5,670 nucleotides of DNA, from the NCBI GenBank assembly GCA_023700785.1, contig JAMPYH010000188.1, forward strand, positions 1-5,670, read 5' to 3'. The notes beneath the pieces are model-generated. The model was given only the letters and a program-made list of their open reading frames with translations, did no database searches and was not told the DNA's origin. The position numbers and the translations under genes were made by a program. This stretch comes from Candidatus Zixiibacteriota bacterium. GTDB lineage: Bacteria; Zixibacteria; MSB-5A5; GN15; FEB-12. Shown piece by piece: positions 1 through 5,226 of the stretch (within the stretch, counting starts at the first letter, position 1; each line of letters begins with the position of its first letter).

Positions 1-167
1 CTCCGCTTGAGCTGGACCAACTGACCTGACTCAAGTAAGGCTTTAACCGTCTTGCGGAACTTGGCGTATTCGTCTTGCGGGATAGCCAGCGCCCGGGCCA
101 GCTCCTTCATTTTCATGGGGCGGTCCGCTTTGGACGCTATGAACTTAAGGATTGACTTCGGTTCCAT
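1..167 (-). CDS. rnr: Ribonuclease R (VacB/RNB family), N-terminal fragment running off the left edge
   Basis: Only the first 55 codons are present. The reverse-strand ATG at 167-165 opens a peptide beginning MEPKSILKFIASKADRPMKM, followed by KELARALAIPQDEY, FRKTVKALLESGQLVQL and KR. This is the small winged-helix domain at the N-terminus of RNase R, where the pattern 'I..FI...ADRPMK..ELA..L.IP..EY..FR..V..L...G.L' is characteristic. In the family this domain precedes cold-shock, RNB and S1 domains, which would lie beyond the edge. RNase R is a processive 3'-5' exoribonuclease that degrades structured RNA and takes part in rRNA and tmRNA quality control. The catalytic RNB domain is not visible, so the name rests on the N-terminal domain alone. 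No Shine-Dalgarno sequence precedes the ATG; the promoter abuts it (separate entry). A second ATG at residue 18 (MKMKEL) would cut into the winged helix and is less likely as the start. Confidence 0.8.
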   Translation of the reverse strand, partial: MEPKSILKFIASKADRPMKMKELARALAIPQDEYAKFRKTVKALLESGQLVQLKR

Positions 168-176
168 GAGTGAATC

Positions 177-205
177 AGTATAGCCACGGAGAAATAACCT
201 GTCAA
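177..205 (-). promoter_or_regulatory. Strong sigma70-type promoter for rnr, placed for a (nearly) leaderless mRNA
   Basis: On the reverse strand a perfect -35 hexamer TTGACA (205-200) is separated by exactly 17 bp from TATACT (182-177), which matches the -10 consensus at five of six bases. The last base of the -10 is only 9 nt from the rnr ATG at 167. With normal -10 to +1 geometry transcription would begin around 171-169, leaving two to four nucleotides or none before the start codon. This agrees with the absence of a ribosome binding site. The start position is inferred from geometry, not measured. Confidence 0.75.
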
Positions 206-228
206 GCCGCTGATAACCCTCCTGTCAA
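200..228 (-). repeat. Direct repeat of TTGACAGG..GGTTAT across the rnr -35 region (23-bp period)
   Basis: On the reverse strand TTGACA occurs at 228-223 and again at 205-200, exactly 23 bp apart. The similarity extends further: the upstream copy reads TTGACAGGAGGGTTAT and the downstream copy reads TTGACAGGTTAT, identical apart from extra bases in the middle. The spacing equals the -35 to -10 repeat distance of the rnr promoter. The upstream copy has no -10 element of its own at 17 bp, because that position is occupied by the second TTGACA. It could be a duplicated promoter fragment, an operator half-site pair, or chance. Confidence 0.5.
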
Positions 229-268
229 AATGGCAGGGAGAATGAGATGTCGGCCCCCAAACAAATCA

Positions 269-296
269 TTGACAAATTTCGTCCAGATTGTATTGC
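269..296 (+). promoter_or_regulatory. Possible promoter for the 331-627 gene
   Basis: A perfect TTGACA at 269-274 is followed after 16 bp by TATTGC (291-296), which matches only three of six -10 consensus positions. This would put the start of transcription near 303, about 28 nt before the ATG at 331, a sensible leader length containing the GGAG ribosome site. The -35 is convincing and the -10 is weak. Confidence 0.35.
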
Positions 297-330
297 TTTG
301 AGCAACATTCCCTAACAGATCGGAGTCAGT

Positions 331-627
331 ATGATCCTGGTGCGAGACATCTTCCAACTCAAGTTCGGCAAGGCGCGCGACGCGTTGGCGCTTTGGAAAG
401 AAGGCAAAAAGCTGATGCAGGCCACCGGCCACAACCCCGGGCGTATCATGACCGACCTGACCGGTCCGTACTATACATTAGTGCTGGAGAGCGAATTCGC
501 CAGCCTGGCCGAGTTTGAGTCCGGCCACGCGAATACCGGCATGTCCGATGACGTGCGAAAGTGGTATTTGAAGTTCACTGAGTTGGTTGACTCAGGCAGG
601 CGCGAGATCTTTACGATCGTCGAGTGA
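331..627 (+). CDS. Small NIPSNAP-like / dimeric alpha-beta barrel protein
   Basis: This is a 98-residue protein starting at ATG 331, with GGAG at 322-325 five bases upstream. It has no signal peptide or membrane segment and is probably cytosolic. The sequence begins with a beta strand (ILVRDIFQLKFG), an amphipathic helix (ARDALALWKEGKKLMQATG), a strand pair (IMTDLTGPYYTLVLESEF), a helix (SLAEFESGH) and a closing helix and strand (VRKWYLKFTELVDSGRREIFTIVE). This beta-alpha-beta-beta-alpha-beta order, and the 'F..KFGKA..AL.LW..G' and 'G.REIFTIV' motifs, resemble the ferredoxin-like dimeric alpha-beta barrel superfamily (NIPSNAP, antibiotic-biosynthesis monooxygenase and stress-responsive A/B barrels). 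No catalytic residue is evident and the substrate is unknown. It diverges from rnr, and its last 36 bp overlap the end of the convergent ATPase gene. The family call is from pattern recognition. The gene itself is well supported by start, ribosome site and composition. Confidence 0.75.
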   Translation: MILVRDIFQLKFGKARDALALWKEGKKLMQATGHNPGRIMTDLTGPYYTLVLESEFASLAEFESGHANTGMSDDVRKWYLKFTELVDSGRREIFTIVE

Positions 628-2007
628 GAGGATCCGGTCGCTGGTCGCTTTGAGGAGCGGTTGGTCATGGCTGATGATCGCCTGACCCAAACCAGCCTGC
701 TTGAGCGCGCGAGTGAGGCTGACAAAGCGGCCGACTCCTTCCGGGTCGAGTCCGCAGGTCGGTTCGTCGAAAAGAATAAACGATGGCCCCAGCGAAAGGA
801 TCGCCGCGAACGCGAGGCGGCGCTTCTCCCCCATCGACAGCGAAAACGGATCCCGCAACAGGAACTCGTGCGGATTCAGCCCAACCAGCTCCAGGTAGGA
901 GGATATCTGATCGTCCGATAGCTTCTGACCGAAGTTCTTCGGACCAAAAGCTATCTCTTCGCGACAGGTCGGCAAAAAGAACTGCCGCTCCGGTTGCTGG
1001 AACGCGCCGACCACCCAGCCTGGTCGGACAGTCATTCCAAGCAGACGATTCTCCGCATCGTAAAACAACAGTTCGCCACGGGTCGGCGTGAGGAGCCCGG
1101 AGAGCAAAAGCCCCAGGGTTGTTTTGCCGGAGCCTGATTCGCCGCTAATGCCGATCGTTTCCCCTCGATTCCAGATCAGGTCGATATCATCGATCACCAG
1201 TTTATCCTCGAGGTATTCGAACGTGACCGATTTCATCTCCAGACTCCGCGGACCGCTTGAGGCCGGACGTCTCACCGCGAGCAACCGCTTCGACGATTCG
1301 GGAAGTTCTGGAACGCGATACGACAAGCCCGCTTTGTCGCAGAAATCGACATTCGCGAAAACGCGTGTCGGTTCATGGTCAGCCACGACACGTCCTTCAG
1401 CAAAAACGACCAGCCGCGGGTATCCCCTGGCGACTTCCGGATACTGCGTGATGCGGATCTCGATCAACGACGGTTGTTCATCGTGCAACCGCTCAAGCTC
1501 TCGCCCCAGCATCGCTTTGCCGTTGTCGTCCAAGAACGAGTCCGGTTCATCGAGGATCAGGATATCGGGTGAAGAGATCATGACCGAGGCGAGCGCCACT
1601 CGTTGTTTTTCGCCGCCGGATAATTCAGTGGTCAGACGCGCTCGGAGATGCTCGATACCGAACCGTGTGAGCGTCTCAAGCACCAACGGCTCCATCGCGG
1701 TCATCGGCATCGCCTGATTCTCCAGGGCGAACGCGATCTCATTCTCCAGTACCGACGCGACCATCTGGTTGTCCGGGTCCTGAAACAGGATACCGATCTT
1801 TGGGGGAGTTCCGGCGGATCTGTTCAGTTTCAGCGCGCCGCGAGTCGGCGTTATCAAGCCGGCGATAATGCGCGCCAGGGTCGATTTGCCGGAGCCGTTG
1901 GCGCCCATGACCGCGATCCGTTCGCCGTCGGAAATGGCAAGCGAAACATCGTCCAGCGCGCGCTTGCCGGAATCGTAATCATAGGTGAGATGGTCAAGTC
2001 TGATCAT
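592..2007 (-). CDS. Fused double ATP-binding subunit of an ECF-type transporter (EcfA-EcfA')
   Basis: This 471-residue protein has two complete ABC ATPase domains in tandem, as in fused EcfA1-EcfA2 (CbiO-like) proteins that power vitamin or metal uptake with a membrane T and S component. Domain 1 (about 1-225): Walker A GANGSGKST at 35-43, Q-loop FQDPDNQMVA at 75-84 (the DPDNQ motif is typical of EcfA), signature LSGGE at 129-133, Walker B ILILDE at 149-154. Domain 2 (about 256-471): Walker A GESGSGKTT at 289-297, Q-loop FQQPERQ at 336-342, signature LSMGE at 390-394, Walker B ILFDE at 411-415, switch histidine H447 in ISHD. In domain 1 the switch position reads ITQY, with Q188 in place of His, and the domain 2 signature is LSMGE rather than LSGGQ, so the two sites are asymmetric. 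The start chosen is ATG 2007. TTG 2013 is possible, and an in-frame TAG lies just upstream. No Shine-Dalgarno is apparent, and the start adjoins a terminator hairpin. No EcfT or S component is encoded in the window, so the substrate cannot be named. Confidence 0.85.
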   Translation of the reverse strand: MIRLDHLTYDYDSGKRALDDVSLAISDGERIAVMGANGSGKSTLARIIAGLITPTRGALKLNRSAGTPPKIGILFQDPDNQMVASVLENEIAFALENQAMPMTAMEPLVLETLTRFGIEHLRARLTTELSGGEKQRVALASVMISSPDILILDEPDSFLDDNGKAMLGRELERLHDEQPSLIEIRITQYPEVARGYPRLVVFAEGRVVADHEPTRVFANVDFCDKAGLSYRVPELPESSKRLLAVRRPASSGPRSLEMKSVTFEYLEDKLVIDDIDLIWNRGETIGISGESGSGKTTLGLLLSGLLTPTRGELLFYDAENRLLGMTVRPGWVVGAFQQPERQFFLPTCREEIAFGPKNFGQKLSDDQISSYLELVGLNPHEFLLRDPFSLSMGEKRRLAFAAILSLGPSFILFDEPTCGLDPEGVGRFVSLTRALKQAGLGQAIISHDQPLLKATSDRILSLDDRKDLAPA

Positions 2008-2011
2008 AATC

Positions 2012-2045
2012 AAAAAGCCGATGCCCTAATTAGGAGCATCGGCTT
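2012..2045 (-). terminator. Rho-independent terminator after gcvPB, touching the EcfA start
   Basis: On the reverse strand a perfect 10-bp stem (2045-2036 with 2024-2015, arms AAGCCGATGC and GCATCGGCTT as read on the + strand) is capped by the smaller palindrome CCTAATTAGG, giving three more pairs and an AATT loop. The reverse-strand transcript continues directly into a run of five T (2016-2012). The opposite strand has no matching T-run after the stem, so it acts in the direction of gcvPB. It begins 27 bp after the gcvPB stop, and only GATT separates its T-run from the EcfA ATG at 2007. Termination is probably partial if EcfA depends on read-through. Confidence 0.8.
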
Positions 2046-2072
2046 GAAAGCGCAAGGCTTTTGTCTGCGGTC

Positions 2073-3527
2073 TCACCCCTGATAATTCACATCCAACGTA
2101 CGCGCCGCGTACGATTCATCCAGCCGGCGCACCGGCGTGGTGGTCGGCGCGGAGGTGACCACTTCAGGGGTCGTCTCCGCCTCACGCGCGATCTGATGCA
2201 TCACTTCGGCGAAGCGGTCAAGCGTCTCTTTGCTTTCCGATTCGGTCGGCTCGATCATCATCGCTTCAGGCACGATCAGCGGGAAATAATTGGTCGGCGC
2301 GTGCATGCCGAAATCAAGGATCCGCTTGGAGATGTCCGACGTTTTCACGCCGAGCTTCTTCTGGCGATTCCCGGACAGCACAAACTCATGCATGCAGTGG
2401 GTGTCAAACGGAAGGTCGTAATCCTTCTTCAGCTGCTCTTTCAGATAGTTGGCGTTGAGCACCGCGTTCTCGGAAGCCAGCCGCAATCCATCGCCGCCGT
2501 TCGATTTGATATACGCGTAGGCGCGGACGATATTCGCGAAGTTCCCGAAGAACGAATGCAGCCGCCCGATGGAATGCGGACGGTCATAGTTGAAGAACAA
2601 CTTCCGCTGGTGCGGCTCGCGTTCGAGCACCGGCAGTGGGAGATATTTCTCGAGGTCGGCGCGCACACCAACCGCGCCCGCGCCCGGCCCTCCACCGCCA
2701 TGCGGCGTAGAGAAGGTCTTGTGCAGATTGAAATGCATGATGTCAAATCCGGTGTCGGCGGGACGGAAGATCCCCATGATGGCGTTCAGGTTGGCGCCAT
2801 CCATGTACATCAAGCCGCCGCCGGCATGGACGATATCCGCGATCTCTTTGACATTTCGCTCAAACAGCCCCAGGGTGTTGGGGTTGGTCATCATCACACC
2901 GGCGACATCGTCGGACATCACGGCTTTGATGGCCTCAGGTGAGATGATCCCCTGTTCGTTGGATTTGACTTCAATGGTCGTGAAGCCGATCGAGGCGACC
3001 GACGCCGGATTAGTGCCGTGAGCCGAATCCGGAATGATCACTTTGGTCCGATGACTGCCGCGCTCCATGTGATAGGCGCGCATGATCAGCAGGCCGGCGA
3101 ATTCACCCTGCGCTCCCGCCACCGGCTGGAGCGACATCCCCGAAAAGCCGGAGACCTCGCAGAGATACTGCTGGAGCTCCCACATCAGTTGCAATATCCC
3201 CGGCGCGCTGGAGCACGGGGCCAACGGGTGATGCTCCTGGAAATCGCTGAAAGTCGCGGCCTTGTCGTTCAGTTTTGGATTGTACTTCATCGTACAGGAG
3301 CCAAGCGGATAAAATCCCCTGTCGATATGGTGATTCTTCACCGACAAACCGACAAAATGGCGCATCACTTCGTTTTCGGATATTTCCGGCAACTGTGCGT
3401 CGGTCTGGCGGCGGAATTTCGCCGGGATCGACGACAGGATATCGGATTCCGTCGCGACGAGATCCGGCAACGTATAGCCGACTCTCCCCGGGCGGGACTT
3501 TTCGTAGATCAGGATCGGTTCACTCAC
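2073..3527 (-). CDS. gcvPB: Glycine dehydrogenase (decarboxylating) subunit 2, glycine cleavage P-protein
   Basis: This 484-residue protein has the normal length for the C-terminal-half subunit of the two-subunit P-protein. With GcvPA it decarboxylates glycine using pyridoxal phosphate and passes the aminomethyl group to lipoylated GcvH in the cytosol. Diagnostic stretches are the N-terminal EKSRPGR (9-15), FYPLGSCTMKYNPK (72-85), QPVAGAQGE (134-142), DSAHGTNPAS (167-176), MTNPNTLGLFE (213-223) and the PLP site NLHKTFSTPHGGGGPG, in which K270 is the Schiff-base lysine. The start is GTG 3527; it gives the expected N-terminus just ahead of EKSRPGR, with only a weak purine-rich (GAGAGAGAA) ribosome site. 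The stop is TGA. A 64-bp spacer with a strong hairpin separates it from the upstream thioredoxin gene, and a terminator follows. Its partner gcvPA lies in the same orientation, with three genes between them. Confidence 0.97.
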   Translation of the reverse strand: MSEPILIYEKSRPGRVGYTLPDLVATESDILSSIPAKFRRQTDAQLPEISENEVMRHFVGLSVKNHHIDRGFYPLGSCTMKYNPKLNDKAATFSDFQEHHPLAPCSSAPGILQLMWELQQYLCEVSGFSGMSLQPVAGAQGEFAGLLIMRAYHMERGSHRTKVIIPDSAHGTNPASVASIGFTTIEVKSNEQGIISPEAIKAVMSDDVAGVMMTNPNTLGLFERNVKEIADIVHAGGGLMYMDGANLNAIMGIFRPADTGFDIMHFNLHKTFSTPHGGGGPGAGAVGVRADLEKYLPLPVLEREPHQRKLFFNYDRPHSIGRLHSFFGNFANIVRAYAYIKSNGGDGLRLASENAVLNANYLKEQLKKDYDLPFDTHCMHEFVLSGNRQKKLGVKTSDISKRILDFGMHAPTNYFPLIVPEAMMIEPTESESKETLDRFAEVMHQIAREAETTPEVVTSAPTTTPVRRLDESYAARTLDVNYQG

Positions 3528-3543
3528 TGTCAGTTCTCTCTCT

Positions 3544-3583
3544 ATCGAAGGTCAGGCGCCAGGGCGCCCGACCTACTCTCGAT
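3544..3583. repeat. GC-rich imperfect inverted repeat between the thioredoxin gene and gcvPB
   Basis: The arms AGGTCAGGCGCC (3549-3560) and GGCGCCCGACCT (3563-3574) pair over 12 positions with a single non-Watson-Crick pair (G-U when transcribed on the reverse strand) around a 2-base centre. An outer pair ATCGA (3544-3548) and TCGAT (3579-3583) extends it after a four-base bulge. No T-run follows on either strand, so it is not a standard intrinsic terminator. In the operon mRNA it would sit in the leader just before the gcvPB start. Its form resembles the short extragenic palindromes scattered in many genomes. It could also stabilise the 3' end of the upstream message or shape gcvPB translation. 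Confidence 0.6.
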
Positions 3584-3591
3584 CAATATCT

Positions 3592-4476
3592 TCAACTTTT
3601 CTTTTCCGCGGGAGCAGGCGGGTTTTTCAATCTGTCGATCTGCTTCTTGGCGTACTCGACATCATCCGATTTCGGATACAGTTCGATGAACTTCTGGAAC
3701 GCCGTAATGGCCGACGCGGTGTCGCCTTTCTGACGGTAGAGGATCGCCTGCCAGATATTGGCCTGCTCGGCGAACATACTGCCGGTGAACTCCTTTTCAA
3801 TCGCCACAAAAGACGCCATGGCGTCGTCATATTTTTTGGCGCGGCGCTGGAGGTCCGCCATCGCCATCCGGCTCTCTCCCGAGAGCGAATCGGTCGGCTG
3901 GCCGGCCGCGATCACTTTGCCGAACCAGTCTGCGGCCTGGTCGGATCCGCCGCGATATTTGTATTTGTCGGCGATAGAGTAATACAGCGTCCGATCAGTG
4001 CTGTCCTTCGCCTTGTTCAACAAGTCATCAAGAGTACCGATGCCGTTGCGATAATCCACCAGCGTTTTGAGGTACTCGTCGGGCGGCGCGTACCCAACTA
4101 TCCGATCAACCTCTTTCCCGTCCGGAGAAAGCATGACCGCGGTCGGAAAACCGCTGACTGCGTACTTCCGGGCTGCCGCGGTATCCAGGTCGCCATTCAC
4201 TTTGGCGAGGATCATGTCATTGGTGAAGTAGTCAATTACTTTGGGCTCGACGAACACGACCGTGTCCAATCTCTTGCACCACGTTCACCAATCGGCGTAG
4301 AAGTCAACCAGCAGATGTTTGTTCTCTTGGGAGGCTTTCGCCAGCGCTTCATCCAGGCTGGTCAGATACGGTGCGTGGGGCTTCGCCGCGGCGGCCGGCG
4401 CGGTCTCATCCGCCATCACGGAGAAAGCGAAGAGCGTCAGCATCGCGACCAGCAGAGCCAGTGTCATTTTTCTCAT
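3592..4476 (-). CDS. Exported thioredoxin-like selenoprotein (UxxC active site) with C-terminal TPR-like repeats; in-frame TGA read as Sec
   Basis: This is one 294-residue frame interrupted only by TGA at 4287-4285 (residue 64). It starts with a Sec-type signal peptide (MRKMTLALLVAMLTLFAFSVMA, probable cleavage after residue 22), then a thioredoxin fold: helix SLDEALAKASQENK, strand HLLVDFYADW, active site [TGA]-T-W-C67-K, and cis-proline loop SGFPT with P111 followed by AVMLSPDGKEVDRIVGY. The TGA falls exactly where the first Cys of CxxC belongs. From about 150 onward, helical TPR-like units (LYYSIADKYKYRGGSDQAADWFGKVI; YDDAMASFVAIEKEF; GDTASAITAFQKFIELYPKSDDVEYAKKQIDRL) suggest a protein-binding tail. 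The ATG at 4476 is preferred over GTG 4482 because GGAG sits 7 nt before it. The real stop is also TGA. A SECIS-like hairpin follows the internal TGA (separate entry). It is inferred to be a periplasmic thiol oxidoreductase. The alternative is a nonsense mutation or sequencing error of a TGC/TGT codon, which would make it a pseudogene with two fragments (4476-4285 and 4269-3592). Confidence 0.8.
4249..4271 (-). promoter_or_regulatory. Candidate bacterial SECIS element downstream of the in-frame TGA
   Basis: In the reverse-strand mRNA, GGACAC (4267-4262) pairs with GUGUUC (4257-4252) across the four-base loop GGUC (4261-4258): six pairs including one G-U. Below a single bulged U, three further pairs can form (GAU at 4271-4269 with GUC at 4251-4249, one of them U-G). 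The loop begins 23 nt after the UGA. Known bacterial SECIS hairpins lie within the coding region just after UGA and carry a G among the first loop bases. The E. coli fdhF element, as I recall it, also has a GGUC apical loop and a bulged U. Competing pairings exist, such as CGUG just after the UGA with CACG in the stem. Prediction is by eye, without energy calculation. Confidence 0.65.
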
Positions 4477-4483
4477 TTCCACA

Positions 4484-4487
4484 CTCC
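4484..4487 (-). promoter_or_regulatory. Ribosome binding site deciding the selenoprotein start
   Basis: The reverse strand reads GGAG at 4487-4484, seven bases before the ATG at 4476. The in-frame GTG at 4482 is only one base from this site and is therefore too close to be used. The site lies in the 24-bp gap after the stop of the upstream zinc-ribbon gene. Confidence 0.7.
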
Positions 4488-4500
4488 ACCAACTAAAAGG

Positions 4501-4875
4501 TTATTGTTCGTCAAACGGAATAAAGTCATCGCCCAGGGTCGATTCCACGATCGCTTCCGCGTCGTCGCGAAACTCCCGCGGCACCATGATGATCGTCAAC
4601 TCGTTCGCGGCATCTTTCAGATCGGAGTCGGGGGTCGATTGCGAGGTCAGGAATCGTGATGATACCAGCATCGACGGGATATTTCCCGAATCCAGCGCCA
4701 ATTTGGCCGCCTGCGCTCGGTCATTCTCTTTTACGCCGCAGACTTCGATCCAACTGTCATCGGGGGTGACCGCCGCGCGAACACTCGACGGCCGGCTTTC
4801 CACCAGCGCCAATTGACAGTCGGGACAGATAGTAACTCCAGTCATAAACTCAAATTCGCAGCGCGGACAAAACAA
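4501..4875 (-). CDS. Zinc-ribbon protein with DUF2007-like domain (downstream copy)
   Basis: This 124-residue cytosolic protein starts at TTG 4875, immediately after the stop codon of its neighbour. An AAGGA site at 4887-4883, seven bases upstream, supports this unusual start, and so does the alignment of its N-terminus (FCPRC) with FCPGC in the upstream gene. Four cysteines in two CPxC knuckles (C3, C6, C17, C20) form a short zinc ribbon. From about residue 41 the pattern 'W.EV..V...D.AQAAKLALDSGNIPSMLVSSRF' and 'ELTIIMVPREFRDDAEAIVEST' resembles the DUF2007 'putative signal transducing protein' fold, a small alpha-beta domain of unknown role. It ends in TAA, 24 bp before the selenoprotein start. 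It looks like a tandem duplicate of the 4876-5226 gene. No enzymatic residue is seen. Its position between gcvPA and the thioredoxin suggests co-transcription, but not a function. Confidence 0.8.
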   Translation of the reverse strand: MFCPRCEFEFMTGVTICPDCQLALVESRPSSVRAAVTPDDSWIEVCGVKENDRAQAAKLALDSGNIPSMLVSSRFLTSQSTPDSDLKDAANELTIIMVPREFRDDAEAIVESTLGDDFIPFDEQ

Positions 4876-5226
4876 CTACGTGTCCTTTCGGTGCCACTTC
4901 TCGCCAAGCGTCATAGCCAACACTTCGGCGGCTTCCTCTCGATATCCGACCGGCACGGTCACTTCAAAAAGCGCCTGACGGCCGGAGTAAAAACCGGTCA
5001 AGGTCAGTCCGACCTGGCCGAAAAATCCGGAGCGCGAGACCACTACTGCCGGGATCTCATACGCCTTCAAAGTCTCTTTCGCGAAATCGGCGGATAGTTT
5101 GTCGTCAACTTCGCCGATCACCACCCACTCTGACTGTTCCGGAGACTCGGTCAGTTCCTTGCCGCAGATAGGGCACTCCACCGTCTCCTGCGGCCACTCG
5201 GATCTACATCCGGGACAAAACGCCAC
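4876..5226 (-). CDS. Zinc-ribbon protein with DUF2007-like domain (upstream copy)
   Basis: This is a 116-residue protein with the same layout as the gene that follows it: a four-cysteine zinc ribbon (C4, C7, C18, C21, as FCPGC and CPICG), then 'WVVIGEVDDKLSADFAKETLKAYEIPAVVVSRSGF' and 'FEVTVPVGYREEAAEVLAMTLG', a DUF2007-like alpha-beta domain. The start is GTG 5226, lying inside the last codons of gcvPA (23-bp overlap), with AAGGAG ten bases upstream. The overlap implies translational coupling to gcvPA. It stops with TAG directly abutting the next gene's TTG. It has no signal peptide or transmembrane segment. The zinc ribbon could bind nucleic acid or protein, but that is only inferred from the fold type. 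Confidence 0.8.
   Translation of the reverse strand: MAFCPGCRSEWPQETVECPICGKELTESPEQSEWVVIGEVDDKLSADFAKETLKAYEIPAVVVSRSGFFGQVGLTLTGFYSGRQALFEVTVPVGYREEAAEVLAMTLGEKWHRKDT

Noticed and set aside
288..518. Open frame overlapping the start of the small barrel gene
   Set aside because: It overlaps the better supported 331-627 frame, which has a proper ribosome site and a family-like sequence.
2061..2942. Long open frame on the + strand opposite gcvPB
   Set aside because: It is antisense to a strongly conserved enzyme, is rich in Arg and His as expected of a shadow frame in GC-rich coding DNA, and has no recognisable family. The same applies to 3018-3689 and 1088-1717.
3549..3574. Intrinsic terminator between the thioredoxin gene and gcvPB
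   Set aside because: The hairpin is strong but no T-run follows it on either strand, so it is recorded as an inverted repeat.
4285..4287. Genome-wide reassignment of TGA to an amino acid
   Set aside because: The small barrel gene, EcfA, gcvPB and the thioredoxin gene itself all end in TGA at their expected C-termini, so TGA functions as stop here.
3592..4482. Thioredoxin region as two separate genes or a frameshifted pseudogene
   Set aside because: Both parts are in the same frame with no insertion or deletion, the interruption is exactly one TGA at the active-site Cys, and the second part has no ribosome site or natural start. A point nonsense mutation or sequencing error remains the only serious alternative.
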